Source: Bacillota bacterium
GTDB lineage: Bacteria; Bacillota; UBA4882; UBA8346
Length of the DNA stretch: 52,634 nt
NCBI GenBank assembly: GCA_023415835.1
Contig: JAEZJK010000027.1
Location: 1-52,634 of the forward strand
Direction: 5' to 3'
A program made the position numbers and the translations under genes. Of this stretch, positions 1 through 8,124 are shown piece after piece. Every line of letters begins with the position of its first letter. Positions within the stretch are counted from its first letter, which is position 1. The notes below the pieces were generated by a model. The model saw nothing but the letters and a program-made list of their open reading frames with translations. It made no database searches and had not been told where the DNA came from.

Positions 1-96
1 ACGGGTAGCAAGTAACAAGCTTATCGCGTGTGGCAGATCGTACCAACGCCGTTTAGGCGTGGCTAGTAATAAAGGGCTATGCCCGTTAATGAAAAA

Positions 97-115
97 CCCC
101 CGGCTGTGCCGGGGG
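97..115. terminator. GC-rich hairpin, probable intrinsic terminator
   Basis: A perfect 8-bp stem (CCCCCGGC / GCCGGGGG) closes a TGT loop and is followed by the AT-rich run ATATTTATTTT. It is preceded by two smaller hairpins at 46-60 (ACGCC/GGCGT) and 74-84 (GGGC/GCCC). It may end a gene lying left of the window. The lack of a clean U tract keeps confidence moderate. Confidence 0.5.
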
Positions 116-180
116 ATATTTATTTTAAGATTTTGGAATTTAGCTATAGTTTTAAGGTCTTTTTTTCGATTTTAATATAA

Positions 181-333
181 AACGTTAAGGCAATGCTCCA
201 GATGGATCAGGTAGTTCAAAGCAACGCCGCTAATGCTGAGGAGAACGCTTCGGCTGCAACAGAGTTAAACCTTCAAACCCAAAACTTGGAACAAGTAATT
301 AAAGAATTATCTAAAGTGATTCATGGAAATTAA
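181..333 (+). pseudogene. 3' remnant of a methyl-accepting chemotaxis protein gene
   Basis: The open frame from just after a stop at 178-180 to TAA at 331-333 encodes about 50 residues. They contain QMDQVVQSNAANAEENASAA and then a coiled-coil tail (NLEQVIKEL), which is the typical C-terminal end of an MCP signalling domain. Family knowledge: this segment lies at the far end of the cytoplasmic hairpin and cannot function alone. There is no ribosome binding site, transmembrane part, sensor domain or hairpin-tip sequence upstream, and a terminator-like hairpin lies at 97-115. I read it as a leftover from deletion or rearrangement of a chemoreceptor gene. Confidence 0.75.
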
Positions 334-378
334 GAATAGAATCCAAACTAAAGTTTGAAGATATAAGCCCGGAAGCGT

Positions 379-1152
379 TTAGTCATTTAAAAATGGATCC
401 GCCTCAGCCAGATCGTATCTTCTACTCTCCGAATTAAAAGCCGCTAAAATCCAAAAATAAGTATTCCTCGTTTTCGGACTGGCCACTGTGGGGTGATAAC
501 CCCTGGGCGCCAGCACCACGTCGCCGTCTTTAACTGCGTGGAAATGGCTGGCGCCGATCTTACCAGGCTCCAGGTAACTCAGGTGAAACCCGCAGTCATC
601 ATCGGGCATGTCAAAGTAACAATAGATTTCTTCCAAATGTTTTTCGTGCTGATGCGGTGGCCAACTGGTCCAACCGCCGGGTTTGCCCCAGGTATAACCG
701 CAGATTAAGCGGGAAGCAGGCGCTTCCGGATTTAAGGTCATGAACACTTCCCGTTCGCCAGGGCCTTTGCCGTGAATCTGGTGAATTTCTCCCAGAGGTA
801 AGTCCTTCTGATACCTACGGAAAAAAGGTTTTCCAAGACCTTCACAGATTGCTCCCCCAATATAAATAACACAGTCAGCTATAGCCGTAAGTTCAACCTT
901 TGCGTTTCCCGGCAAATAAAAGCTATCCAACTTATCCAGAGACTCGTTGAAATATTCAGACTTTAAGTCAGCTTTACCTTTGACTAAGGCGGCATTAAAC
1001 TCTAATTTGTCCGATTTTAGGGTAAATTTTTCCTCACTACTTAGGTTTAAGCGGTAAAAATAAAGGACCCGGCAATCATTTTTCCCAGGGGTTACTAATT
1101 CAAAAAAGCCATCCTCACGGGGAGTGGTGATTTTCCAATTATTTAAATTCAT
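379..1152 (-). CDS. iolB: 5-deoxy-glucuronate isomerase-like protein (IolB/KduI family)
   Basis: A 257-residue cytosolic cupin protein of the IolB family, which interconverts 5-deoxy-glucuronate and 5-dehydro-2-deoxy-gluconate in myo-inositol breakdown. The central core is strongly family-like: GREVFMTL-type segment (EREVFMTLNPEAPASRLICG), then WTSWPPHQHEKHLEEIYCYF with the metal-binding His/Glu cluster, GASHFHAVKDGDVVLAPRGY and NTYFWILAAF near the C-terminus. I chose ATG at 1152 over an in-frame GTG at 1161 because the GTG is part of the GAGGTG ribosome binding site, 6 nt upstream of the ATG. No other iol gene lies nearby, so the substrate may be inositol-derived or another uronate-like sugar. 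Length is close to the family norm (about 260-270). Confidence 0.82.
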   Translation of the reverse strand: MNLNNWKITTPREDGFFELVTPGKNDCRVLYFYRLNLSSEEKFTLKSDKLEFNAALVKGKADLKSEYFNESLDKLDSFYLPGNAKVELTAIADCVIYIGGAICEGLGKPFFRRYQKDLPLGEIHQIHGKGPGEREVFMTLNPEAPASRLICGYTWGKPGGWTSWPPHQHEKHLEEIYCYFDMPDDDCGFHLSYLEPGKIGASHFHAVKDGDVVLAPRGYHPTVASPKTRNTYFWILAAFNSESRRYDLAEADPFLND

Positions 1153-1230
1153 ATTACGCACCTCGATAATTTGGGATGACGGATAATTCGTACTAATAGC
1201 ATATCATAAAATTAAACTATCCGGGTAAAA

Positions 1231-1330
1231 AAATCCTTTATACCATCACCTTTACTAAGGGTGAGAACATGGGGGCGAGTTCATTGATTGACCCCAAACA
1301 ATGAAGGCTTACTTCCCTTCAATTAAACTA
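1231..1330 (+). pseudogene. Fragment of a paralogue of the secreted protein encoded at 5144-5608
   Basis: The stretch TTTACTAAGGGTGAGAACAT and its flanks match about 85 bases of the gene at 5144-5608 (around 5458-5540). Translated, it reads YTITFTKGENM...LIDP against YTIAFTKGENM...MIDP in the intact gene, then hits a stop codon. It has no start and no ribosome binding site. It is a short decayed duplicate lying upstream of iolB, about 4 kb from its parent. Similarity fades after the AAGGCTTACTTC region. Confidence 0.7.
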
Positions 1331-1415
1331 ACAACAGTCTTTTGTTTATTTTTTGTTGAGAGTTAATCTGGTATAGTATTGAAAAAAGTATTTTATCGAA
1401 GAAAGAGGTAACAAG

Positions 1416-2804
1416 TTGGGCGAAACCGACTTCTTAGAAACCGGCCAAGAATTAATTGAGGAAGAGAAGGTTTCCGATGAACCGAAACCGATGGAAAACA
1501 TTCTGGAATGTCCGACCGAGTTTTGGCTACGAGATTCAGCCGGTACATGCTTGAGTAAAGGGGAGGGACTCATTATACTCGGTCCGGAAACTTTTATGAT
1601 CCAAAGCCGGGTTGATCAAGGCTTAAACTTTACCTACCGGGAAGTGGTTGCGGTTAAGGCGATTGACTACCAGATTCATATAGAGCTGAGTTCCGCTGAA
1701 ACATTAACAATATTCAACCTGGGGTATCGTTACGAAGATTTCTGCCACGATTTTCACTATTTACGGAATGAAATGATCATTAAAGACCTGTTAATGAAGG
1801 AGAAACTTTGTTATCCGGGAACGAAGGCGGAGTTTATTTATTTTGATGAGCATGGCCGGGAAACTGATAAAGGCGGTTGCGAGCTGCGTCTGTATGAAAC
1901 AGCGCTGATGATCATCCCCGTAACAAGCGAGATCATTAGGGTACCGTATCGGGATTTTCATAATATCGAAGCAACCGACTATCAAATAATCATTGCTGCC
2001 GAGTATGGTGAAAAACTAATCTTTTCAATGCTGGGAAAGATGTTTGATCCTTTTGTCAGGGATCTCCAGGGAATAATGAACGATTTAACGGAAACAGCCC
2101 AATCTTTCATTGAGGATGTAGTACCCGACTGCGGGCCTGGGATCATCAGGAGATTAACCGGCCTGGTCAAGGAAGGGAAGGCGGTTCAAAAGAATGTGAT
2201 TGAGCAGATCGCCCCCAGCTTCTGGAGCGGACTTGAGAATCGTTTAGAGCAAGCAGGGATTAAAAACGAATACGACTATCTGCGAAGGTTAAGTACAGCG
2301 GAGCGGATTCAGATCGGTTTTAAACGGGGTTTATGGGGGGATTTGTCAGGATACTATCTCTGGTTTTTGATCCCGATCTATAGCCTCAACCCGACTGAAC
2401 CCGGCAATATTGTCGCCATGGAGGCAGTCTCGGAAGAAGGCCAAAAGAAAGCCACTTATTTTTTTAAGATTGTCAACCGTTCCGAGTACCGCAATTTATC
2501 GAGCCAAGAAGCATTGGATCAAAAAGTGGATCAGATTTTACAAGGAATGAACCATTGCCTTTCCGCTGTTAATTTCCGGCGGGAACCGATTTACTTGAAC
2601 GAAGCCGAACTTATGAAACCAGAAAACTTAAGCTACCGGCTGGCTATTCAAAAAATACCGGCGCTCCGCTCTTTACGGAATTGTTTTGTAGGGCGGATCA
2701 TTCATAGCAGTTTCCAGCAGTGGAGCGAAGATGTGGCCAATTTATTACAATTCAACGTTAACGTCGACGATGAAGATGCTAAATGGAAAAAAGTTAAACG
2801 TTAA
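1416..2804 (+). CDS. Hypothetical cytoplasmic protein with two PH-like segments
   Basis: A 462-residue protein not recognised by name. It has no signal peptide or membrane segment. Two stretches (roughly residues 35-125 and 130-225) look like repeats of one fold: each runs through a charged entry, a hydrophobic strand, a YREVV/YRDFH-type motif, then AIDYQIHIEL or ATDYQIIIAA, and ends in a partner helix (FCHDFHYLRNEM; FVRDLQGIMNDL). This resembles bacterial PH-like domains (inference). The C-terminal half contains a helical region and a strand-rich part with YYLWFLIPIYSL. The start is TTG at 1416 with AAAGAGG seven bases upstream. Two zinc-ribbon genes follow on the same strand, 148 bp downstream, and may share its pathway. 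Confidence 0.6.
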   Translation: MGETDFLETGQELIEEEKVSDEPKPMENILECPTEFWLRDSAGTCLSKGEGLIILGPETFMIQSRVDQGLNFTYREVVAVKAIDYQIHIELSSAETLTIFNLGYRYEDFCHDFHYLRNEMIIKDLLMKEKLCYPGTKAEFIYFDEHGRETDKGGCELRLYETALMIIPVTSEIIRVPYRDFHNIEATDYQIIIAAEYGEKLIFSMLGKMFDPFVRDLQGIMNDLTETAQSFIEDVVPDCGPGIIRRLTGLVKEGKAVQKNVIEQIAPSFWSGLENRLEQAGIKNEYDYLRRLSTAERIQIGFKRGLWGDLSGYYLWFLIPIYSLNPTEPGNIVAMEAVSEEGQKKATYFFKIVNRSEYRNLSSQEALDQKVDQILQGMNHCLSAVNFRREPIYLNEAELMKPENLSYRLAIQKIPALRSLRNCFVGRIIHSSFQQWSEDVANLLQFNVNVDDEDAKWKKVKR

Positions 2805-2823
2805 AGTTTAAACGTTAAAGTTT
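2794..2823 (+). repeat. Two-copy 14-bp tandem repeat
   Basis: The unit TTAAACGTTAAAGT occurs at 2794-2807 and again at 2808-2821, followed by looser AAAGTT-rich copies to about 2850. It spans the 3' end of the gene at 1416 and its stop codon. No function is evident; it may come from slippage. Confidence 0.6.
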
Positions 2824-2952
2824 AAAAGTTGTAAGTCAAAGTTCAAAAGTTAAAAAAAAGCAATGGTTGAATAAGCTTTGATTCGCAAGCCTTTATAATT
2901 CTTTTAATACTTTAAAGGCTTTTGATTCTAAACCGGAAAGGAGTGTTACTGA

Positions 2953-3297
2953 TTGCCGGGTTATCAACATCCATGCCGTTATTGCGATCAATTTATTCCA
3001 CCTGACTCCAATAGTTGTCCCTTATGCGGTAAGGTAAATCCTTCAGGTCCGTTGCGTTGTCCAAAATGCCTCGCCCCGATTCAAAAAGGCTGGAAAAGCT
3101 GTCCCGGTTGCGGATTAGCCTTGAAGATCAATTGCCCGCATTGCGGAGAAAAGACTTCTTTTGGCGATTATTGCGACCATTGCGGGATAGAATTGAAAGT
3201 AACTTGCCCTAAATGCGGCACTAAACAAGCGCCGTTAAGCGAATATTGCCTTAAATGTAAAAAACCTTTGGTATTAAATAAAAATAAGGAGTGTTAG
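2953..3297 (+). CDS. Multi zinc-ribbon protein
   Basis: A 114-residue protein made almost wholly of CxxC knuckles: CRYC, CPLC, CPKC, CPGC, CPHC, CDHC, CPKC and CLKC at regular spacing, i.e. four zinc ribbons in a row. No enzymatic motif, signal peptide or membrane segment. Family knowledge: double zinc-ribbon modules bind nucleic acid or act as protein-protein adaptors. It starts at TTG 2953 behind GGAAAGGAG. The next gene starts 7 nt after its stop and also ends in zinc ribbons, so the two are very probably co-transcribed and may form a complex. Confidence 0.72.
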   Translation: MPGYQHPCRYCDQFIPPDSNSCPLCGKVNPSGPLRCPKCLAPIQKGWKSCPGCGLALKINCPHCGEKTSFGDYCDHCGIELKVTCPKCGTKQAPLSEYCLKCKKPLVLNKNKEC

Positions 3298-3303
3298 GGT
3301 ACC

Positions 3304-3966
3304 ATGCCGATGAAACCTTTTACCGACAATTTTGAAGATAACAGTACTGACGCAGGTTTTCAATTTACTTTTTTTTGCGAGATTTGTAATGAAGGCTATA
3401 AAACCGAATTCATCGAGTCCAAAACTTACCGGAAGGCAGGATTTTTAAGGGGCTTTGGCGGTCTAATCTCCGCCGGTTCCTCCTTGATCGGAAGCAGTAT
3501 TGGTTATTCGCTGGAGCGGGGGACCGATATTTTATCCGAACGGTTTGAGGGCATGTCCCCTGAATGGCATAAAGAACATGAAAAGGCCTTTGAATTGGCT
3601 CAAAATGAAGCCAAAGGCCATTTTCACCGTTGCCCGGAATGTACCAAATGGGTTTGTGAGAATGACTGGAATGAGCAGGAAGGGCTTTGCACTGAATGCG
3701 CTCCCCGGGTTAATGTGAAAATTGCCGCTGCCAAAGCTAAAAAGATGATGGCCGATATCGAGGAAAAAGCGGCCAATACTCAAGTTTTTACCGGAGATAT
3801 TGAAAGCAAACAAACCCTCTGCCCCAAATGCGGCAAACCCGCCGGGGAGGGCAAGTTTTGTAATAATTGCGGCGCACCTCTGGGAATGACCAAATGCTCG
3901 AGATGCGGAGCGGGAAGTCCCGCCGGGACCAAATTCTGCGGCGAGTGCGGCAATAAACTGGGTTAA
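3304..3966 (+). CDS. Zinc-ribbon protein with glycine-rich hydrophobic segment
   Basis: A 220-residue protein. The N-terminal part has a FFCEICNEGY zinc knuckle. Residues about 45-70 form a glycine/serine-rich hydrophobic stretch (GLISAGSSLIGSSIGYSL) that could touch membrane. A third knuckle region has HRCPECTKWVC and CTECAP. The C-terminus carries two tandem zinc ribbons (CPKCGKPAGEGKFCNNCG and CSRCGAGSPAGTKFCGECG). It is in an operon with the zinc-ribbon gene upstream (7-nt gap, ribosome binding site inside that gene's end). The product is unnamed; an adaptor or chaperone-like role is inference. Confidence 0.68.
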   Translation: MPMKPFTDNFEDNSTDAGFQFTFFCEICNEGYKTEFIESKTYRKAGFLRGFGGLISAGSSLIGSSIGYSLERGTDILSERFEGMSPEWHKEHEKAFELAQNEAKGHFHRCPECTKWVCENDWNEQEGLCTECAPRVNVKIAAAKAKKMMADIEEKAANTQVFTGDIESKQTLCPKCGKPAGEGKFCNNCGAPLGMTKCSRCGAGSPAGTKFCGECGNKLG

Positions 3967-4081
3967 AAATTCGGTTGAACTTTTATAGAGATTAATTGTG
4001 CTCTACTCATGGATATATCATTTTAGAACGGATTTTGCGGTGAAATAGTTGTGTTAATAACATATAAAAGGAGCAGTTTAA

Positions 4082-5059
4082 ATGCAAAAAAAGAAAATTT
4101 ATGATTTAATGTTGTGTTTGATTATTATAGGATCTTTACTAACCGGTTGTGGCGGTGGGGAAGGCGATCCTGCTCCTGCTCCCACTCCGAGTCCGATTCC
4201 CACAAATATCTGGACTCCCAAAGCCGACATGTCAACCGCCCGAGCCTACCTGGCGGCTGTGGAACTGAATGGTAAAATTTATGCAATTGGGGGCATGAAT
4301 AGTTCAGGCGTTAATATGAATACAGTTGAAGCATACGATCCGGCGAAGAATACCTGGGCAACAATTGCAAATTTACCGACCGCCAGAGGTTATCTGACGG
4401 CAGCTTCGGTTGGCGGTAAGATTTATGCCATTGGTGGAAACGATGTTATTAATACCAATCTTAAAACGGTTGAAGAATATAACCCGACGACAAATTCCTG
4501 GGAATCCAAGACTGCCATGACGACCGCAAGATACGGGATGGCAGCGGCGATAGTCAATGGGATAATTTATGTGATTGGTGGCCGTAATGGAGCTATTCCC
4601 CAAAAAATAGTTGAAGCATATGATCCAGTAGCGGATTCTTGGGAAACTAAAGCCAGTATGCCCACGGCAAGAGCCTATCTGGGAGCAGCGGCTGTCAATG
4701 GGAAGATCTACGCAATCGGCGGCTATTCTGATTCCAGTCGGGTAGCTGTCGTTGAAGAATATGATCCCGTGGCCGATACTTGGAGAACTAAAACAGCGAT
4801 GCCTACCGCTAGAGATGGTTTGGCGGCGGTGGCGGTTAACGATAAGATTTATGCCATTGGTGGCATGAATGCTAGTTTTAGCCATCTGGCTACAGTTGAA
4901 GAGTATAATCCCGTTACCAACACTTGGACAACCAAAACTTCCATGCCTACCGGCAGGACCGGCCTTACAGCGGCAGTTGCCAGTGGGAAAATTTATGCCA
5001 TCGGCGGATACGATAGTTCTGATGCTTATATAGCAATAATGGAACAATATACGCCATGA
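4082..5059 (+). CDS. Kelch-repeat lipoprotein
   Basis: A 325-residue lipoprotein. Residues 1-23 form a lipoprotein signal ending in LLTGC, then a GGG and Pro/Thr linker (APAPTPSPIPT). The rest is six kelch repeats of about 47 residues, each with an R-A/G-Y/L-AA turn, NGKIYAIGG and a VEEYDP...TW end, enough for a six-bladed propeller. Kelch propellers outside the cell usually bind carbohydrate or protein; no catalytic motif is visible. The ribosome binding site AAAGGAG precedes the ATG. It opens a run of secreted proteins on the same strand. Confidence 0.85.
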   Translation: MQKKKIYDLMLCLIIIGSLLTGCGGGEGDPAPAPTPSPIPTNIWTPKADMSTARAYLAAVELNGKIYAIGGMNSSGVNMNTVEAYDPAKNTWATIANLPTARGYLTAASVGGKIYAIGGNDVINTNLKTVEEYNPTTNSWESKTAMTTARYGMAAAIVNGIIYVIGGRNGAIPQKIVEAYDPVADSWETKASMPTARAYLGAAAVNGKIYAIGGYSDSSRVAVVEEYDPVADTWRTKTAMPTARDGLAAVAVNDKIYAIGGMNASFSHLATVEEYNPVTNTWTTKTSMPTGRTGLTAAVASGKIYAIGGYDSSDAYIAIMEQYTP

Positions 5060-5143
5060 GAAAACTCGGATGTTCCAGAGGTTTATATCGTTAATATTAA
5101 AAGGTTTTACTTTTAGTCACAACTTTGAAAGGATAGTCTTATA

Positions 5144-5608
5144 ATGAAAAAAATACTGTTATGCACTATATTACTTACTTTATTAATATCTTTCACCATT
5201 TCCCCCACGATTTTGGGCGCTGACAAAGACTATTACTCCAAGTATCTCTCCGTGGCTGAGGTAGAAAAGGCCAGCGGGATGAAAGGAGTAGTAGCGAAAC
5301 ATAATTACAGCTTGCACTTTAATAACAGTAAGGGAACGGAAATATTAATCGTTAGATTTCATAAGAGTAATACTTTTGATACCATTACCAAAGATAAAAG
5401 CTGGGTCCCGTATACCGGTATAGGTGATAAGGCCAAGATCGCAATACCCAATATGCCTTATACCATTGCCTTTACCAAGGGTGAGAACATGGCCGAGGTG
5501 GTTTCAATGATTGACCCGAGTACTATGAAGGCCTATTTCACCGTGGATCAGTTAAAAGCAATTTGTCAAATCATTGGAAAGCGGATTGCCGGGAAAACGA
5601 CGTTGTAA
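5144..5608 (+). CDS. Small secreted protein of unknown function
   Basis: A 154-residue protein with a clear Sec signal peptide (MKKILLCTILLTLL...SPTILGA, cleavage near residue 26). The mature part begins with DYYSKYLSVAEVEKASGM and ends with a VDQLKAICQIIGKRI helix, the layout of small ligand-binding or assembly lipoproteins, but I do not recognise the family. A degenerate fragment of a paralogue lies at 1231-1330, so this gene has been duplicated locally. ATG start behind GAAAGGA. Confidence 0.65.
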   Translation: MKKILLCTILLTLLISFTISPTILGADKDYYSKYLSVAEVEKASGMKGVVAKHNYSLHFNNSKGTEILIVRFHKSNTFDTITKDKSWVPYTGIGDKAKIAIPNMPYTIAFTKGENMAEVVSMIDPSTMKAYFTVDQLKAICQIIGKRIAGKTTL

Positions 5609-5707
5609 CAGAAACTGATTGCTCAATTTAAGAATTATACTATAACCACCTGATAGAATTGGTTTTTTAATCTTTAGCTCTATTCTAATTTTATAGGAGG
5701 ATTATTA

Positions 5708-6553
5708 ATGCAAATGAGTCGGTTTTTATTAATATTATTCCTTATTACGCTTGGGATTGTCTCCGGTTGTGGCGGGGGAGGAGGAGGTACGACTGAAGGG
5801 GTTTCCGTGACCATTACTCCCATCAAGGTAACGTTGGCTCCGGGAGGATGCTACCAATTTACGGCTACAATAAACGGTTCTACGAATAATAACGTTACTT
5901 GGAGCGTTCCGGAAGGAAGCGGATCGGTTACTGAAACCGGATTGTATACAGCCCCAAGCGCCGCCGGTACTTATTACGTAAAAGCTACCAGTGTCGCCGA
6001 TCCGGCTAAAAGCGCCCAAGCAACCGTGACTGTGGTAAGCGGCAGTCTTTCTACAAATAAATATACAGGTACGATAACCATAGAGAATACCGGAACCGAA
6101 GGAGACCTAATCGTTAATCAATCGGCGTCTCTTGTAGTTTCTTTAGTCCAGGAAAATTGTCCTGACCTAACTTTTACTCAATTTGGCCTTTCCGACCCCT
6201 CTTCTCCGGCGCAAGTTACCACCAGTATAAACGATCGGCAAACAGGAGGGGATGATGTTGTTACTATCGCCGGCTCCCTGTCGAATGCCTCTATGAGTTC
6301 ACCGCAATTAGTGGTATTACTTCACATAAAAGAAACCACTTATAATCTCTATATTGGTGGCGTCCCGGTTAATTGTAATTTTTCAGGAAGCGGCTTTTCT
6401 ATTACTCAACTTTATTATGTGATTGGAAGAGCGAACAATGAACATTCATTACCGGTTGATAAAAGCCATATAACAGGCGCTATTCAATTACCTGCCGAAG
6501 GTTTATCCGGCATTACACAGAAAATCACCTGGGATCTACAGGCCAACTTTTAG
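5708..6553 (+). CDS. Lipoprotein with bacterial Ig-like domain
   Basis: A 281-residue lipoprotein with signal IVSGC followed by a poly-Gly tether. Residues about 32-112 form a BIG2/invasin-type Ig-like domain (VTITPIKVTLAPGGCYQF, NNVTWSVPEGSGSV, GLYTAPSAAGTYYVKATS, ATVTV). The C-terminal 165 residues are beta-rich and unrecognised. The ATG has an AGGAGG ribosome binding site. It is probably surface exposed and acts as a binding or structural module (inference). Confidence 0.78.
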   Translation: MQMSRFLLILFLITLGIVSGCGGGGGGTTEGVSVTITPIKVTLAPGGCYQFTATINGSTNNNVTWSVPEGSGSVTETGLYTAPSAAGTYYVKATSVADPAKSAQATVTVVSGSLSTNKYTGTITIENTGTEGDLIVNQSASLVVSLVQENCPDLTFTQFGLSDPSSPAQVTTSINDRQTGGDDVVTIAGSLSNASMSSPQLVVLLHIKETTYNLYIGGVPVNCNFSGSGFSITQLYYVIGRANNEHSLPVDKSHITGAIQLPAEGLSGITQKITWDLQANF

Positions 6554-6577
6554 ATCTGTACTAGAATTTTTGGTTGA

Positions 6578-6751
6578 ATAGACCATAGTCCGGTAATTGG
6601 CAATGACAGGACCGTTTACATCGGTTCCGGGGATGGTTGTCTTTACGATGTTTCGAATGGAATATTAGACTGGTATTATTATACCGGAGGGAAGATTAGT
6701 TGTACCCCGGTAATCGGCGCTGACACAACGATTTATATTGGATCCGATTAA
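6578..6751 (+). pseudogene. Remnant of a PQQ-like beta-propeller protein
   Basis: An open frame without a start, ending TAA at 6749-6751, encodes SPVIGNDRTVYIGSGDGCLY, then a WYYYTGG turn and TPVIGADTTIYIGSD. Two consecutive blades of the PQQ-like/quinoprotein type propeller are recognisable by the PVIG...YIGS repeats. The frame is closed by TGA upstream and has no ribosome binding site. It is the tail or middle of a larger lost gene. The next ~110 bases up to the following gene contain another short open tail (ending KNQLIELAAE) that I cannot assign. Confidence 0.7.
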
Positions 6752-6900
6752 TACCGTTCGTTTAAGGGCTTACGGAGCCGGCCATTGGCGTCCGCGGCGT
6801 CGAATCATACGGAAGAAGGCCGGATCAAAAACCAGCTGATTGAGTTGGCGGCGGAGTAACCAATTAATTTATAATTTAAATATTATTGGGGGTGCCTAAT

Positions 6901-7836
6901 TTGTGCAAGGGGGTTAAGAAGCTGATAATCAGGTCTGTTGTTTTGGCAACGTTGATGGCGTGGGCTATTCTTATTTCACCGGCCTTTATTAACGCCGACG
7001 GCGAGTCGCGGCCAGCGACCAAACAGGAGAAGGATTTTTACCGTCAGGTGAAAACCACCTTTTTTAAAGCTATACCTGCTTCCGGTCCGGCAGGTTGGGA
7101 CGAAGTGGAGCGGTCGGTGATTGAAGAGCTGAGGAGAGTAGGGATCGCCGAGGGAGCTGCTGTTAAAATAGAGGTGCAGCCGTTTGTGGTTGATTATTAT
7201 GTTGCCTGGCGCGATTCCAAGCGTAAGGAAGCAGCAGACGAAAAAGCGCAGCAAGCCCTTAGCGCGCAAGTTCAGCAACAGCAGGCCCAACCTGATAACG
7301 CCGAATATTTAAAATTAGAAAAAAAATACGAAAAATTAGCTGATGAATTAGGGAAAGCAGCAGAGGCGGGAGATATGGAAAAAGTTTTACAGCTTCAAGC
7401 CGAGATGGAGGAAATTGCTGCCAAAATAAACCGGATTCAATCGGGTAATGATACGGAACAAAATCGATTACAGGAAAAGATGGCCCCGCATGATGTCGAT
7501 GCCAGGGTTAGCATTTGCGCCAATTACCTTTATCAGGATTTTTACAGTCCGGTAAAGCAGCAAACCTCGATTGCCGGAGGGCTGGTTTACCGTACCGAAG
7601 GGGAATATACCAGAGAGCGAGGCTGGCAGGAAGGTTATACCTATGTTTTCTTAGGTAAAAATTGGAGGTATAAACGGAACGGTGATTCAGGGTCGATGGA
7701 AGCCGCTCCTATTAAAGGACTTTCCAACTTAACCGTTCAGACGGTTACTGTCAAAATTCAAGCCGCCCCGGCTCGCGCCAAGGAGTTAATCAACAAAATG
7801 AACTGGGAACTATTAGAAAAATTAATCAAGAATTAA
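6901..7836 (+). CDS. Secreted coiled-coil protein of unknown function
   Basis: About 311 residues. The N-terminus carries a KK-hydrophobic signal (KKLIIRSVVLATLMAWAILI, cleavage near INA). A Gln/Ala-rich, strongly helical coiled coil covers about residues 105-190 (KLEKKYEKLADELGKAAEAG and following heptads). A C-terminal beta-rich domain follows. I prefer TTG at 6901 over TTG 6886 because GGGGGTG then sits about 7 nt upstream. A hairpin terminator follows at 7875-7897. No family name recognised; a cell-envelope role is inference. Confidence 0.62.
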   Translation: MCKGVKKLIIRSVVLATLMAWAILISPAFINADGESRPATKQEKDFYRQVKTTFFKAIPASGPAGWDEVERSVIEELRRVGIAEGAAVKIEVQPFVVDYYVAWRDSKRKEAADEKAQQALSAQVQQQQAQPDNAEYLKLEKKYEKLADELGKAAEAGDMEKVLQLQAEMEEIAAKINRIQSGNDTEQNRLQEKMAPHDVDARVSICANYLYQDFYSPVKQQTSIAGGLVYRTEGEYTRERGWQEGYTYVFLGKNWRYKRNGDSGSMEAAPIKGLSNLTVQTVTVKIQAAPARAKELINKMNWELLEKLIKN

Positions 7837-7874
7837 AGCCTTTAAAAGCTTCTATCGAATATTAACCTTTAGTT

Positions 7875-7897
7875 AACCGGTTTGCTTCTAACCGGTT
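7875..7897 (+). terminator. Intrinsic terminator after the coiled-coil gene
   Basis: AACCGGTT at 7875-7882 and again at 7890-7897 (each self-complementary) form an 8-bp stem with a TGCTTCT loop, followed by TATTTTTA. Confidence 0.6.
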
Positions 7898-7971
7898 TAT
7901 TTTTACCCGAATCCGGCAAGTAACTTAATACCATCGGGGTTCTGGATAGCGCTATGCAAATCAATGATTGA

Positions 7972-8124
7972 CTACTTCATCAGTTGTTTTACTTTTATTT
8001 GCCGGAGTTTGGCGGTGATGTCGGCCAACCATTGCTCGGCCGAGGTTTTGGCTCCGGGAAGATCGTAGATTCGAAACTGAAAGAAAGTATGCCAACCCAG
8101 CCTTAATTTAATTACCCTTAGTAT
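7972..8124 (-). pseudogene. Orphan 3' coding fragment overlapping the sheath gene end
   Basis: On the minus strand an open frame without a start (closed upstream by TGA at 8125-8127) ends TAG at 7972-7974. It reads LGWHTFFQFRIYDLPGAKTS, then an EQWLADITAKLRQIK helix. The residue pattern looks like the end of a real protein, but I recognise no family. It overlaps the last codons of the sheath gene in another frame, so it could be a truncated downstream gene of that locus. Low to moderate confidence. Confidence 0.35.

Noticed and set aside
1..115. Three tandem hairpins as a possible insertion-sequence end
   Set aside because: The hairpins are suggestive, but no transposase or terminal repeat is visible inside the window.
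4373..5047. A 224-codon minus-strand frame opposite the kelch lipoprotein
   Set aside because: It mirrors the repetitive kelch gene, is rich in Cys/His/Ser without domain logic, and has no ribosome binding site.
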